Assembly: GCA_000149225.2 (NCBI GenBank)
Contig: CM000692.1
Location: forward strand, 310,001 to 374,000
Length of the DNA stretch: 64,000 bases
Source: Lachancea kluyveri NRRL Y-12651
Lineage: Eukaryota; Ascomycota; Saccharomycetes; Saccharomycetales; Saccharomycetaceae
Direction: 5' to 3'
Shown: in pieces, positions 39,995 through 48,638 of the stretch
Position numbering within the stretch: the first letter of the stretch is position 1
Layout: the number at the start of each line of letters is the position of its first letter
Translations under genes and position numbers: made by a program
The notes under the pieces: generated by a model
The model's input: only the letters and a program-made list of their open reading frames with translations
What the model was told of the DNA's origin: nothing
The model's database searches: none

Positions 39995-40690
39995 ATGAAA
40001 TATAGCACAGCTGCCCTACTAACTGCGATCGCTTCTTTAGTTGCTGCACAAGATGTTCAGGAAATCCAGCTGTTACTGAGTGACGTTTCCAACCACTTGT
40101 CCGACTATATTTCGCTTGCCTACAACAATCCAGACTTTTCCATACCTTCCGGTGTCTTGGGAGTCTACGAGCAAATGACTACTTACACAGATGATTCTTA
40201 TACCAGTTTGTTTTCCCAGATCGACATGACTGCCGTATCCACAATTGTCACGGCACTACCATGGTACTCTTCGAGAATTGAACCTGCTTTGGCTTCCTTG
40301 GCTTCTACCCAAGCCACTGGTGATGTTTCCTCGAGCTCTGCTATCTCCACTGAGGCTTCTTCTGAATCTGCTGCATCCTCAGAGTCAGCTACAGCTTCTG
40401 CTTCTTCCTCTTCCTCCAAGGCTTCTTCCTCCTCAGAAGCTTCGTCCAGCATTTCTATCACCGGCGCTGCCTCCTCAACCTATTTGAACTCTACATCCAC
40501 CAGAACATCTTCTTCTGCCTCCATATCTTCTTCTGCTTCTGGTTCTCATAACTCCTCTTCCAATGCAACATCCACTCACGCCAACACTTCCTCTTCCTCC
40601 ACTTTGAATGCAGGTGCTGTCAACAACGTGCAAGGCTTGGCGGTAGGTATGGGAGCCTTGGTTGCCGGTGCAGCCGCTCTGTTACTATAA
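39995..40690 (+). CDS. TIR1: TIR-type GPI cell-wall mannoprotein (SRP1/TIP1 family)
   Basis: 231 residues (254 in S. cerevisiae YER011W). An N-terminal signal peptide (~1-18, cleaved after LVAA) is followed by the SRP1/TIP1 domain (~20-105, with NNPDFSIPSGVLGVYEQ and TALPWYSSRIEPAL), a Ser/Ala/Thr-rich O-glycosylation region and a hydrophobic C-terminus (GLAVGMGALVAGAAALLL) for GPI attachment near AVNN. Tir proteins replace aerobic wall mannoproteins in the cold or without oxygen. Position next to the YER010C/PAN1 side supports TIR1 itself. The PIR-like repeat of S. cerevisiae Tir1 (consensus QIxDGQIQ) was not seen. Confidence 0.9.
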   Translation: MKYSTAALLTAIASLVAAQDVQEIQLLLSDVSNHLSDYISLAYNNPDFSIPSGVLGVYEQMTTYTDDSYTSLFSQIDMTAVSTIVTALPWYSSRIEPALASLASTQATGDVSSSSAISTEASSESAASSESATASASSSSSKASSSSEASSSISITGAASSTYLNSTSTRTSSSASISSSASGSHNSSSNATSTHANTSSSSTLNAGAVNNVQGLAVGMGALVAGAAALLL

Positions 40691-41153
40691 GCACCTTAGG
40701 TTACAATAATTAGTTAGAGCTGTTTATTTGTCTTAATCTTTTTCTCTTCTTGTTTTTTTTTTCCAGTCTATCTATTCTTCATGTTGTGATGTGAGATATG
40801 GCTTCTTTTTTGATGAGGCGTTTAGGATCTGCTGAACCATTTCTGATCGAATTACAGCACACGCCAGTTACAAGTCGTAACATCCAAATAGCTGGTAACA
40901 ATAGACCTATATGGAAATTTTATAGTGAAGAAATTTGGGAATGTTTGGTTTCCGGTTTTGGCATAAATCTAAAAGGAATCTAATTTCACGATATCCGATC
41001 GTTGAATACTGACATCGGATATGCTCGTAGAAAACTACCAAAGATTCCAGTTTCGTTCTAATTCTGAATGCGTTCCCACTTCTTTTTTACTATAGGGGCT
41101 TCACTTTGGAAAGTAACACTCAACTGATTAGGACCAAAAGTAGATCCTGCGTG
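40691..41153. other. Intergenic TIR1 to PAN1
   Basis: 463 bp. It contains an inverted repeat ATATCCGAT (40991-40999) / ATCGGATAT (41014-41022) with a 14-nt spacer, 130-165 bp before PAN1. A 61-codon frame at 40798-40983 has no support. Confidence 0.5.
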
Positions 41154-44100
41154 ATGTATAATCCTTATCAGAATCAGGGTGGTCAGTTTCAGGGCCAGCA
41201 GACGGGATTCTACCCTCAGCAGGCTCAGCAGGCTCAGCAACAAGCAGCACAGCCCGTACAGCCTCAACAGACGGGTTATTTCCAACCTGCCCCAAATAAT
41301 TCAGGAACCACCAACGAATTTGGTACCTTCCAACAAAACTTACCATCTTCGTTTGGTAACAATCAACCTAATCAGGGCTTCTCTAATGTCAATGCGGCGC
41401 AGTCTCAGATGACAGGCTTTACTGCTAATGGTAATCAGATTCAACCTCAGCAAACTGGATTCTACTCCCAGCAGCAAGAGCAACCTCAATTGCAAAACCA
41501 GCAAACTGGTTTTTACTCCCAACAGCAGAACAGGCCTCAATTACAAACCCAAAAAACTGGGTCTTACTCTCAGCAACCTTTACAACCTCAGCAAACTGGC
41601 TTTTATTCCCAGGGCCAACAACAACCTTTAGAGCCTTTGAAACCAACAGCAACAGGCTTTGTGAATTCGTTTGCAAATAATGGTGTCAATAATGACTTGA
41701 AAATCCCTAACATCAGATTGTCTTTCATTACTGCTCAAGACCAGGCAAAGTTTGAGACATTGTTCAGATCATCTGTGCCAAAAGGTTCCAACACGATATC
41801 TGGTAATAACTGTAGAAACATTCTAATGAGGTCAGGCGTACCACCCTCCAAGTTGGCTAGCATCTGGACCTTGTGTGATACAAACAAGGCAGGCGAGTTG
41901 TTATTCCCTGAGTTTGCGCTGGCCATGCATCTAGTCAACGACGTTTTGCAAGGTGATTCGGTTCCCTACGAGTTAGATTCAAAAACTAGAAATGAAGTTA
42001 CTAGTTTTGTCGATGCTATTAACTTTAGCGTTGCAGACGAATCCCAGGCATCCACCACAGAGTCCTCCAAGCCCAAAACGCCATTTGACGAGTTGACAGC
42101 TGGAATTCAACCGCTACAACAACAACAACAAATAGCTGCCTTCATGCCTCCAACAAGCTTTGGTATGCCTTTGCAATCTCAACAGACAGGTGGTGGTTTG
42201 CAACCGCAGGTCACTGGTGGATTACAGCCCCATTCTACTGGATTCATGCCGCAAACTTCCTTTAATAACCCGCTGCAACCCCAGTCTACTGGCTTTATGC
42301 CTCAAACATCCTTCAACCAATCTTTGCAACCTCAAATTACTGGTGGATTGCAATCTCAGGTGACTGGTGGATTACAACCTCAAGTAACTGGTGGATTGCA
42401 ATCCCAGTTTACTGGCTTTGCTTCTGTTTTACAAAGTCAGCCAACTGGCAACTTCCCGCCATTACCAACCACCTCTTTTGGCCAGACCTTACAATCCCAA
42501 CCTACTGGAGGCTTTCAATCCCAACCTGCTGGAGGCTTTCAATCCCAACCTGCTGGAGGCTTTCAATCCCAACCTGCTGGAGGCTTTCAATCCCAGCCTA
42601 CTGGTGGGTTTCAACCTCAACAGGCTAGCACTAGCTTCTTGCAATCTCAACCAACTGGATTCTTGCCTCCTTCCGACTTCAATCCTACCGCACCATTGAC
42701 TGCTCAAAAAACTGGGTTTGGTAACAATGAAATCTATTCCCAATCTAATTTTGCCAAAAAATTTACTGCCGAGAATCAAGATTACATTACCCCAGAAGAA
42801 AAATCCTTATTTTATAGAATCTTTGAAACATATGATGTTAAAAATACGGGTTTCTTGGATTCTCCTACCGCAGTAGAAATCTTTAGGAAGTCCGGATTGA
42901 ATAGAGGCGATTTGGAACATATTTGGAATTTAGCTGATACTAATAACAACGGTCAGTTAGATAAGCAAGAATTTGCCTTGGGGATGCACTTGGTTTACAG
43001 AAAATTGAATGGACACGCCTTGCCAAACGACTTGCCACCAAGCTTGGTTCCATCAAGTACCAAAATCTTGGATAGTGTCAAAAACCAGTTGAAAAGTTCT
43101 GATGTCGAAGTCAATAAAAGACAGCCTACGAAAGTCGATGGTATGAGATTTAAGCATGACGATGATGAAATACTACCAAGCTCTAGAAACCGCAGAAAAA
43201 CTTTCACTGATGTTAAAGAAATTGAAGGCAATAAGGAAACCATTGAAAATTTGAAAAAACTTATCCATGAGAAACGTATTCTGTTGGATGCAGAAAAGTT
43301 TAGAAATGAAGAGCATGCTTCCACCTTAGAATCAGAAAGACTTGAAGATATGAGAAAGATCGAAAGCTTGAAACAAGATATCGGATCTTTACCAGCAGCA
43401 TCATCCTCCATCAACGGGGGCTCTGAAGCTGCTTCCGAACTCAACACTAGATTTGAAACTTTGACCAACAAAGTTCCAGGACTATTATCTGAAATTTCAA
43501 ACATTGACAATGAAATATCTAAGGCCAAAGTAGAACTATACAGATTGAGGTACCCTTCTTCCATCTCTGGTTCGGGCCCTAATGGTGAAGTGACCGAATA
43601 TGATCGCAAAAAAGCCAAAAGTAAATCTTTGTTAGCTGCCAGAATGGCTGCATTGACTGGAAAACCTGTAGAAACTACAAATGATTTCGAAAAAGAAGAG
43701 CAAATGTTTAATCAAGAAGTTGCTAGAATTCAAGAAGAGAACAAAAAAAATCAGCTTATCATCTTGGATATTAAGAACTCCATTGGTGAAATATCTGCTT
43801 CTGTTAGATCCTCCCTGACTGGTGGCGTCAGTGGAGAAAAATCTTTAAGCAAGGAGCGGTGGGAGTCAGGTGTCGGACTAGAACCTCAGGTCCGTGATTT
43901 TATTCAGAAATTAAAGTCAGACTCTGTAACTAGCTCTTATAGCCGCACAGTTTCTTACTCTTCATCTCCATCTCCTTCTCCAATTAACACAGAAAGCCGG
44001 CCAACTTTGTCTAGTTCCAATTCCAACTCTGGTTCTTATTCTAACTTCAGAAGTGCTGAAGAAAGAGCCAGCTATATTAAAGAACAGGCTCAAAAGAGAA

Positions 44101-45491
44101 TGAATGAAAGGTTGGCAAAACTTGGTATCAATAGAAAAGCACCTTCTACAACAGCCTCTGAGCGTTCAAGGGCAAGGCATGAGGAAATTTCGGACAGAGT
44201 AGCCACTCAAAAGCCACAACCATCTCCACAACCATCTCCGCAACAATCTCTCTCGCAGTCACTAGAAGAAGCTACACCCTTCAAAGAAGAGCAAGAGAGT
44301 GAAAACAGAGATGAAGTTAGCGAAGAAGATGATGATGATGATGAAGAAAGATTGCTCATGGAACAGTTACAGGCTTTGAAGTTGAAGAAAAAAGCTGAAA
44401 AGGAAGAAAGGTTGGCTAAACTACGCAAGCAATTAGAAGTTGCAAAATCGGAAAGTTTTGATAATGGTAATGAGAATGATTCTTTGAGTGAAGGGTCTGC
44501 CCCTGCCCCCTCGATTGTGCAAGTGGGACAAGCCCCAGTCTCAACTGTTGCCCTACCACAACCAGTTGCTAAATCCACACATCATGAGCACAATCCGTTT
44601 AATAAGCCAAACATTCAACATACTTCGAGTACCCAATCCATGACTCCTACAGCAACAGGTGGAAGAAACCCATTTTTTAAGCAAGCTGCCTCTAGCACAT
44701 CGTCATTTGACAAAAGGGCCGCGGAGGCGCAGCGGAGGTCCCAGAGAGGTTTGGATGATGACGATGATGGTTGGTCTGACGAAGAAGAGGTTAACAACAT
44801 AAAGCATGAATCTAAGCTAAATAACCAACCGCTTTCAGAGGTTTTGAGCCAGGCAATCTCGCCATTACCTCAGGCTGAGTGGTCTTCTCAACCAACCTAT
44901 ACTGGTGTTATGCCGCCATCAAACCCTGTTAAAACAGATGAGCCTACTTCTGTCGCTTCACCCTTACCTTCAATTAACCAAGAAGTCGACAGTACTAAAC
45001 CTGTTCCTGTTGCTCCACCACTGCCTGTAGTTAACCAAGAAACGGTTACTGCTCCGATCCCTATTGCTCCCCCACTACCTACAGTTAGCGAAGACTCCAG
45101 TGCTCCATCAGTTCCTACTGCTCCACCAGTTCCTACTGCTCCACCAGTTCCTACTGCTCCGCCAGTTCCTGTTGCCGTGCCAATACCTTCAATCAACGAA
45201 GAAACCAATGCTGCTCCAGTTCCTGTCGCCCCACCGCTACCTTCTATTGGTGACAATACTAGTAACCTGCCTGTTCCAACTAATCTGTTACCACAAGCAG
45301 ACCAACAGGAATATACCCAACAATATCAAGGGGAAGATGAAGGATATATTTCAGACGATTTGTCCATTCCTGATTCAGTTGATTCTGATGATGGCACTGA
45401 CGATTTTAAAACACCTGCTCCCGAATTGCCACCGGCTGCCCCACCGGCTGCACCTTTCGGTATTCCACCACCACCACCACCACTCTCATAA
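41154..45491 (+). CDS. PAN1: Endocytic scaffold Pan1 (EH-domain protein)
   Basis: 1445 residues (1480 in S. cerevisiae YIR006C). Pan1 with End3 and Sla1 activates Arp2/3 at endocytic patches. The start MYNPYQNQGG matches S. cerevisiae; the frame continues upstream only to a TTG. Order: Gln-rich repeats with QxTG motifs (~20-175), EH domain 1 (~185-280), a second QxTG repeat region (~320-530), EH domain 2 with an EF-hand-like DTNNNGQLDKQEF (~545-640), a coiled coil (~695-800), an acidic/WH2-type region (~1050-1110) and a proline-rich tail (~1260-1445). LxxQxTG motifs are targets of Prk1/Ark1 kinases that turn the complex off. A 24-bp tandem repeat lies in the second repeat region. Confidence 0.96.
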   Translation: MYNPYQNQGGQFQGQQTGFYPQQAQQAQQQAAQPVQPQQTGYFQPAPNNSGTTNEFGTFQQNLPSSFGNNQPNQGFSNVNAAQSQMTGFTANGNQIQPQQTGFYSQQQEQPQLQNQQTGFYSQQQNRPQLQTQKTGSYSQQPLQPQQTGFYSQGQQQPLEPLKPTATGFVNSFANNGVNNDLKIPNIRLSFITAQDQAKFETLFRSSVPKGSNTISGNNCRNILMRSGVPPSKLASIWTLCDTNKAGELLFPEFALAMHLVNDVLQGDSVPYELDSKTRNEVTSFVDAINFSVADESQASTTESSKPKTPFDELTAGIQPLQQQQQIAAFMPPTSFGMPLQSQQTGGGLQPQVTGGLQPHSTGFMPQTSFNNPLQPQSTGFMPQTSFNQSLQPQITGGLQSQVTGGLQPQVTGGLQSQFTGFASVLQSQPTGNFPPLPTTSFGQTLQSQPTGGFQSQPAGGFQSQPAGGFQSQPAGGFQSQPTGGFQPQQASTSFLQSQPTGFLPPSDFNPTAPLTAQKTGFGNNEIYSQSNFAKKFTAENQDYITPEEKSLFYRIFETYDVKNTGFLDSPTAVEIFRKSGLNRGDLEHIWNLADTNNNGQLDKQEFALGMHLVYRKLNGHALPNDLPPSLVPSSTKILDSVKNQLKSSDVEVNKRQPTKVDGMRFKHDDDEILPSSRNRRKTFTDVKEIEGNKETIENLKKLIHEKRILLDAEKFRNEEHASTLESERLEDMRKIESLKQDIGSLPAASSSINGGSEAASELNTRFETLTNKVPGLLSEISNIDNEISKAKVELYRLRYPSSISGSGPNGEVTEYDRKKAKSKSLLAARMAALTGKPVETTNDFEKEEQMFNQEVARIQEENKKNQLIILDIKNSIGEISASVRSSLTGGVSGEKSLSKERWESGVGLEPQVRDFIQKLKSDSVTSSYSRTVSYSSSPSPSPINTESRPTLSSSNSNSGSYSNFRSAEERASYIKEQAQKRMNERLAKLGINRKAPSTTASERSRARHEEISDRVATQKPQPSPQPSPQQSLSQSLEEATPFKEEQESENRDEVSEEDDDDDEERLLMEQLQALKLKKKAEKEERLAKLRKQLEVAKSESFDNGNENDSLSEGSAPAPSIVQVGQAPVSTVALPQPVAKSTHHEHNPFNKPNIQHTSSTQSMTPTATGGRNPFFKQAASSTSSFDKRAAEAQRRSQRGLDDDDDGWSDEEEVNNIKHESKLNNQPLSEVLSQAISPLPQAEWSSQPTYTGVMPPSNPVKTDEPTSVASPLPSINQEVDSTKPVPVAPPLPVVNQETVTAPIPIAPPLPTVSEDSSAPSVPTAPPVPTAPPVPTAPPVPVAVPIPSINEETNAAPVPVAPPLPSIGDNTSNLPVPTNLLPQADQQEYTQQYQGEDEGYISDDLSIPDSVDSDDGTDDFKTPAPELPPAAPPAAPFGIPPPPPPLS
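42507..42602 (+). repeat. 24-bp tandem repeat (4 copies) inside PAN1
   Basis: Unit GGAGGCTTTCAATCCCAACC plus TGCT, in frame, coding GGFQSQPA; copies at 42507, 42531, 42555 and 42579. Three copies end with Ala, the fourth (like the segment before the array) with Thr (QPTG). Confidence 0.95.
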
Positions 45492-45541
45492 GCTTTGAAG
45501 TAGTAGTAATTAGTCACTGTTTACCTTTTTTCTTACGTAGG

Positions 45542-46108
45542 CTATGTATTACTATTTGTTTTTCTTTCCATCACTTCGTTTCTGGAGACAGCAGCAATCG
45601 GATCTGCAAATTCGTCTTCTTGGTTATTAATTTCCGTGGATAGTCTATTTTCTTCTATACCCGATTCAATTTGCCTCAAGCCAACAGTATTATGCTTTTG
45701 CTCCCGAACGATATCTTTCTTTAGCTCGTTTTGAACAGCTTCAGCGTACTGCCAATCATCGTCCCTAGGGGTGTAAAAAGCATGATCTACTTTTATGGTT
45801 CTTCCAGCAATCGTGGCACCATTCAAATTATCGACTGCAAGCACGGTAGACCTTTGATCTTCGTATTTTAAATACCCAAAGCCTTTTGATTCGCGAGTTT
45901 CCTTATCCCTGACCAATTTGATATCCACAGGAATCCCGTACTGGGAGAATATGGTTAAAATATCACCCTCTGTCAACTCCTTATTGAGGCTGCCAAAGTA
46001 TATATAAGCTTGTTCTTCATACTCCTTGTGCCATGATGCTTTAGCTGATAGGATTCCACATTCCAGCTCCTTTTCGCTTAATTTCTGGATAGATCGTATC
46101 TGATTCAT
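45542..46108 (-). CDS. IST3: Splicing factor Ist3 (Snu17), RES complex
   Basis: 188 residues (148 in S. cerevisiae YIR005W). It is the RRM core subunit of the pre-mRNA retention and splicing complex, with Bud13 and Pml1. N-terminal MNQIRSIQKLSEKELECGIL and WHKEYEEQAYIYFGSL (RNP2), then ESKGFGYLKYEDQRST (RNP1) and AVDNLNG are as in S. cerevisiae. The C-terminal ~45 residues are a longer charged tail. It converges with PAN1, as on chr IX. Confidence 0.94.
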   Translation of the reverse strand: MNQIRSIQKLSEKELECGILSAKASWHKEYEEQAYIYFGSLNKELTEGDILTIFSQYGIPVDIKLVRDKETRESKGFGYLKYEDQRSTVLAVDNLNGATIAGRTIKVDHAFYTPRDDDWQYAEAVQNELKKDIVREQKHNTVGLRQIESGIEENRLSTEINNQEDEFADPIAAVSRNEVMERKTNSNT

Positions 46109-46327
46109 ACCGTCTTGGATGCTCTTATTTGTGTTTTCCTTTAGTGCGGATGGGACTCAGAATGACACTATCGAGAATGATACTACTTATAAGTGTCCAA
46201 AGATTTCTTCTGATATAAAAGGACGCTTCCTTTCCTCAATTCTGATTTTTGTCTCTTCGTCCAGAGGGCCTATGAAGATATTTATTTCGCCTACCTAAAA
46301 GTTCGACTGCAAAATAATTGATACAAA

Positions 46328-47038
46328 ATGAAGTATATTGAGAAACTTTGTAAACTCTCCGCTTGCGACGTCTCGGATGGATTGTTGAATAAGTACAATA
46401 TTGCTGATGGAGGCTATTTACCCAACCTGCAACGCTGGTCGGGCCAAGAAAAGGGCACCGTTGCTGGTAAGGCTTACACCGTATTATTTGCCCCTAGGGA
46501 TGATCCAAGACCCGAGGTAAACTATATAGATAATGTTCCTCCTGGATCATTTCTGGTTATTGCACTACCTTTAAGTTTGCAAACCGAATCAGCACCTTAT
46601 GTGAAAATTACTCAAGCTTTATATGGCGGTTTGATGTCTACTAGAAGTCAATACTTGAAATCACACGGTACTGCAGTGTTTGGTCGCATAAGGGATATAG
46701 AGGAACACAAGGTTCTAAAACACCCTGTATTTAGCTACGGGTTGGGAACGTGTGCCCCCAAGTCAGCAGTAAAGCCGGTAGCAACCAATATTCAACTGGA
46801 GATCCTAAAGAGTGACTCCGAGGTTGAATTAATCTATCCAGGTGATTATATTGTCGGTGACGAGCACGGAATCGTAAGAATTCCGTTTAGAAAAGTACAG
46901 ATGGAGAGCTTAATAGAATACATTGAGAAATCAGTTGAGGTTGACGAACTGGTTTCGCAAGACATCAAGAACGGAAGACCGGCAAAGAAATCTCAAAAAG
47001 AACGTAGAGCCGCTCTGAAGAAACTACTTTCTGATTGA
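46328..47038 (+). CDS. RraA-like HMG/CHA aldolase, YER010C relative
   Basis: 236 residues (234 in S. cerevisiae YER010C). The family has an RraA-like fold, and the S. cerevisiae protein shows 4-hydroxy-4-methyl-2-oxoglutarate aldolase and oxaloacetate decarboxylase activity. The metal/substrate motif is present: [19 protein letters not shown] followed by GRIRD. The N-terminal [16 protein letters not shown] and the late [15 protein letters not shown] are also family features. The cytosolic role is not clear. It converges with DJP1 by 87 bp. A chr V gene lies here between two chr IX genes. Confidence 0.92.
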   Translation: MKYIEKLCKLSACDVSDGLLNKYNIADGGYLPNLQRWSGQEKGTVAGKAYTVLFAPRDDPRPEVNYIDNVPPGSFLVIALPLSLQTESAPYVKITQALYGGLMSTRSQYLKSHGTAVFGRIRDIEEHKVLKHPVFSYGLGTCAPKSAVKPVATNIQLEILKSDSEVELIYPGDYIVGDEHGIVRIPFRKVQMESLIEYIEKSVEVDELVSQDIKNGRPAKKSQKERRAALKKLLSD

Positions 47039-47125
47039 AGTAGACAGCCTTTTCTCATGCTTTTTGCTGTCTCAGAATTTCTAGTATACAATAGTCGAGA
47101 TACTCTATATCCTAAAAACAAAGAG

Positions 47126-48415
47126 TCACTTGTGTTTATTCTTCTTTTTCGTTGCTTCGGCAACAAGTTCTTCAAAAACTTGAGCTTCCTCTTGCTCCAC
47201 CCTTGTCCGAAAAGTCTTTCTGAAAACTCTGCCCAACAACGTCAAGGCTTCTGCCCTCCTTATTCTAGTGGCTTTGTCTACGGATTCTTCTTCTAGCACT
47301 TTGTCACAAACACTCCTCAACGTAGATGTGATCTCAAATTTAGAACCATGCCAAGCTGCTGATAGAACTTTGCCCATCAAAAGCTGTTCAAGTTGAGCCA
47401 ATTCTTCTGCAGTTGGTCTGGAGACCTCGTTACCCTTATCGTCATGTAGTGGTCCATCTGACTCTGCAACGGCCTTCAGCTTTTCTAATTCCTGCATTGT
47501 ATTTTGTGCATCTAGTGCAGCAGAAACAGTCCTCATAGTATCCATTACTACACCACCTTTGGCCTTTAAAGAATGGAAAACGCCACCAAACCCCCAAATG
47601 TGTTGTCCTTTTAAGAAGATTTGAGCCTTTTCACAGTAAACTTCACCGATTGTATGTAGAATGTCTAAACCAAAAGACTCCATCTTTAGTATATTGGCCT
47701 CTTCCTCAAACTTCTTTTGAAATGATTCCTTGCATGCATTATCGTAGACACTTTCAGTAAGAATCGATAACCTATCAATTAAGGTTTTGCTCAACTCTTC
47801 AATACTTTTATCCTTTTCTTTCCTTTGTTCCTCCTCAAACTGTTCTAACTTACTTTTTTTCGTCTTTTCATTCTTTCCATCTTTTGTCTTATCATTTACC
47901 TCAGAACTATTTGCATGCGTCGAGGGAAGGGTTTTAACATTGGAGGAGGGTTCGGTAGTAGATTGTTGAGATGTATTTCCGTCTCCCTTTCCCTGCACAT
48001 CACTCCCTTTCTCCGGCACATCCTCTCCCTTCTCTTGCTGTTTTTTCTCGGCCTCATCTTCTGCACTCAACTCTTCAGTTTTCTGTAAGTTCTTCAATAG
48101 AGTCAACTCCCCGACATATGAAGCAAAGGCATCACCACCGAAAATAGCAGAAAACTGCTCCGCAGCATCTTCAAACCCATTTTGTGGGACAGCTTCTTCT
48201 TTACCAAACTTGTCATACTTGGTACGCAATTCTTCGTTACTTAATACCTGGTAAGCCTGTGAGATAGACTGAAACCTTTCTGTGGCAGAAGGGTCATTAG
48301 GATTTTTATCAGGATGTTCTTGTACCGACTTTTTTCTATATGCCTTCTTAATTTCTATAGGTCTAGCATTCGGAGAGACCCCCAATAGATCATAGTATGT
48401 GGTGTCCACAACCAT
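47126..48415 (-). CDS. DJP1: Cytosolic J-protein Djp1
   Basis: 429 residues (432 in S. cerevisiae YIR004W). It is an Hsp40 co-chaperone needed for peroxisomal protein import, and for handling of ER-routed mitochondrial precursors. The N-terminal J domain (~5-70) has the HPD motif in [11 protein letters not shown] charged linker (~120-200) is followed by the DUF/X-domain-like C-terminal half ([34 protein letters not shown]). The end is lysine-rich. The order IST3-DJP1-AIM21 is that of chr IX. Confidence 0.94.
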   Translation of the reverse strand: MVVDTTYYDLLGVSPNARPIEIKKAYRKKSVQEHPDKNPNDPSATERFQSISQAYQVLSNEELRTKYDKFGKEEAVPQNGFEDAAEQFSAIFGGDAFASYVGELTLLKNLQKTEELSAEDEAEKKQQEKGEDVPEKGSDVQGKGDGNTSQQSTTEPSSNVKTLPSTHANSSEVNDKTKDGKNEKTKKSKLEQFEEEQRKEKDKSIEELSKTLIDRLSILTESVYDNACKESFQKKFEEEANILKMESFGLDILHTIGEVYCEKAQIFLKGQHIWGFGGVFHSLKAKGGVVMDTMRTVSAALDAQNTMQELEKLKAVAESDGPLHDDKGNEVSRPTAEELAQLEQLLMGKVLSAAWHGSKFEITSTLRSVCDKVLEEESVDKATRIRRAEALTLLGRVFRKTFRTRVEQEEAQVFEELVAEATKKKNKHK

Positions 48416-48638
48416 CTTGCTTTTATCAAGTATTATCTGAATTTCAACTGTTAACTAACTTTCTGGATAAGAGGATACTAAATTTTCACTTTCTGCTAAC
48501 TAGGTTGACTAAATCATTATAAACGAATATTACAAAGCGATTCGTCTACACAAGCAATCGCTAGAGAGTTCTTATATGTGCTTACAGGTTAGTCGAGGTT
48601 TCCTCATCTTTATTTTCTGAAGCTGCCACAGTATTAGA

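Noticed and set aside
40798-40983. 61-codon plus-strand frame after TIR1
   Set aside because: Has an ATG but sits in the TIR1 3' region with no recognisable family or conserved context.
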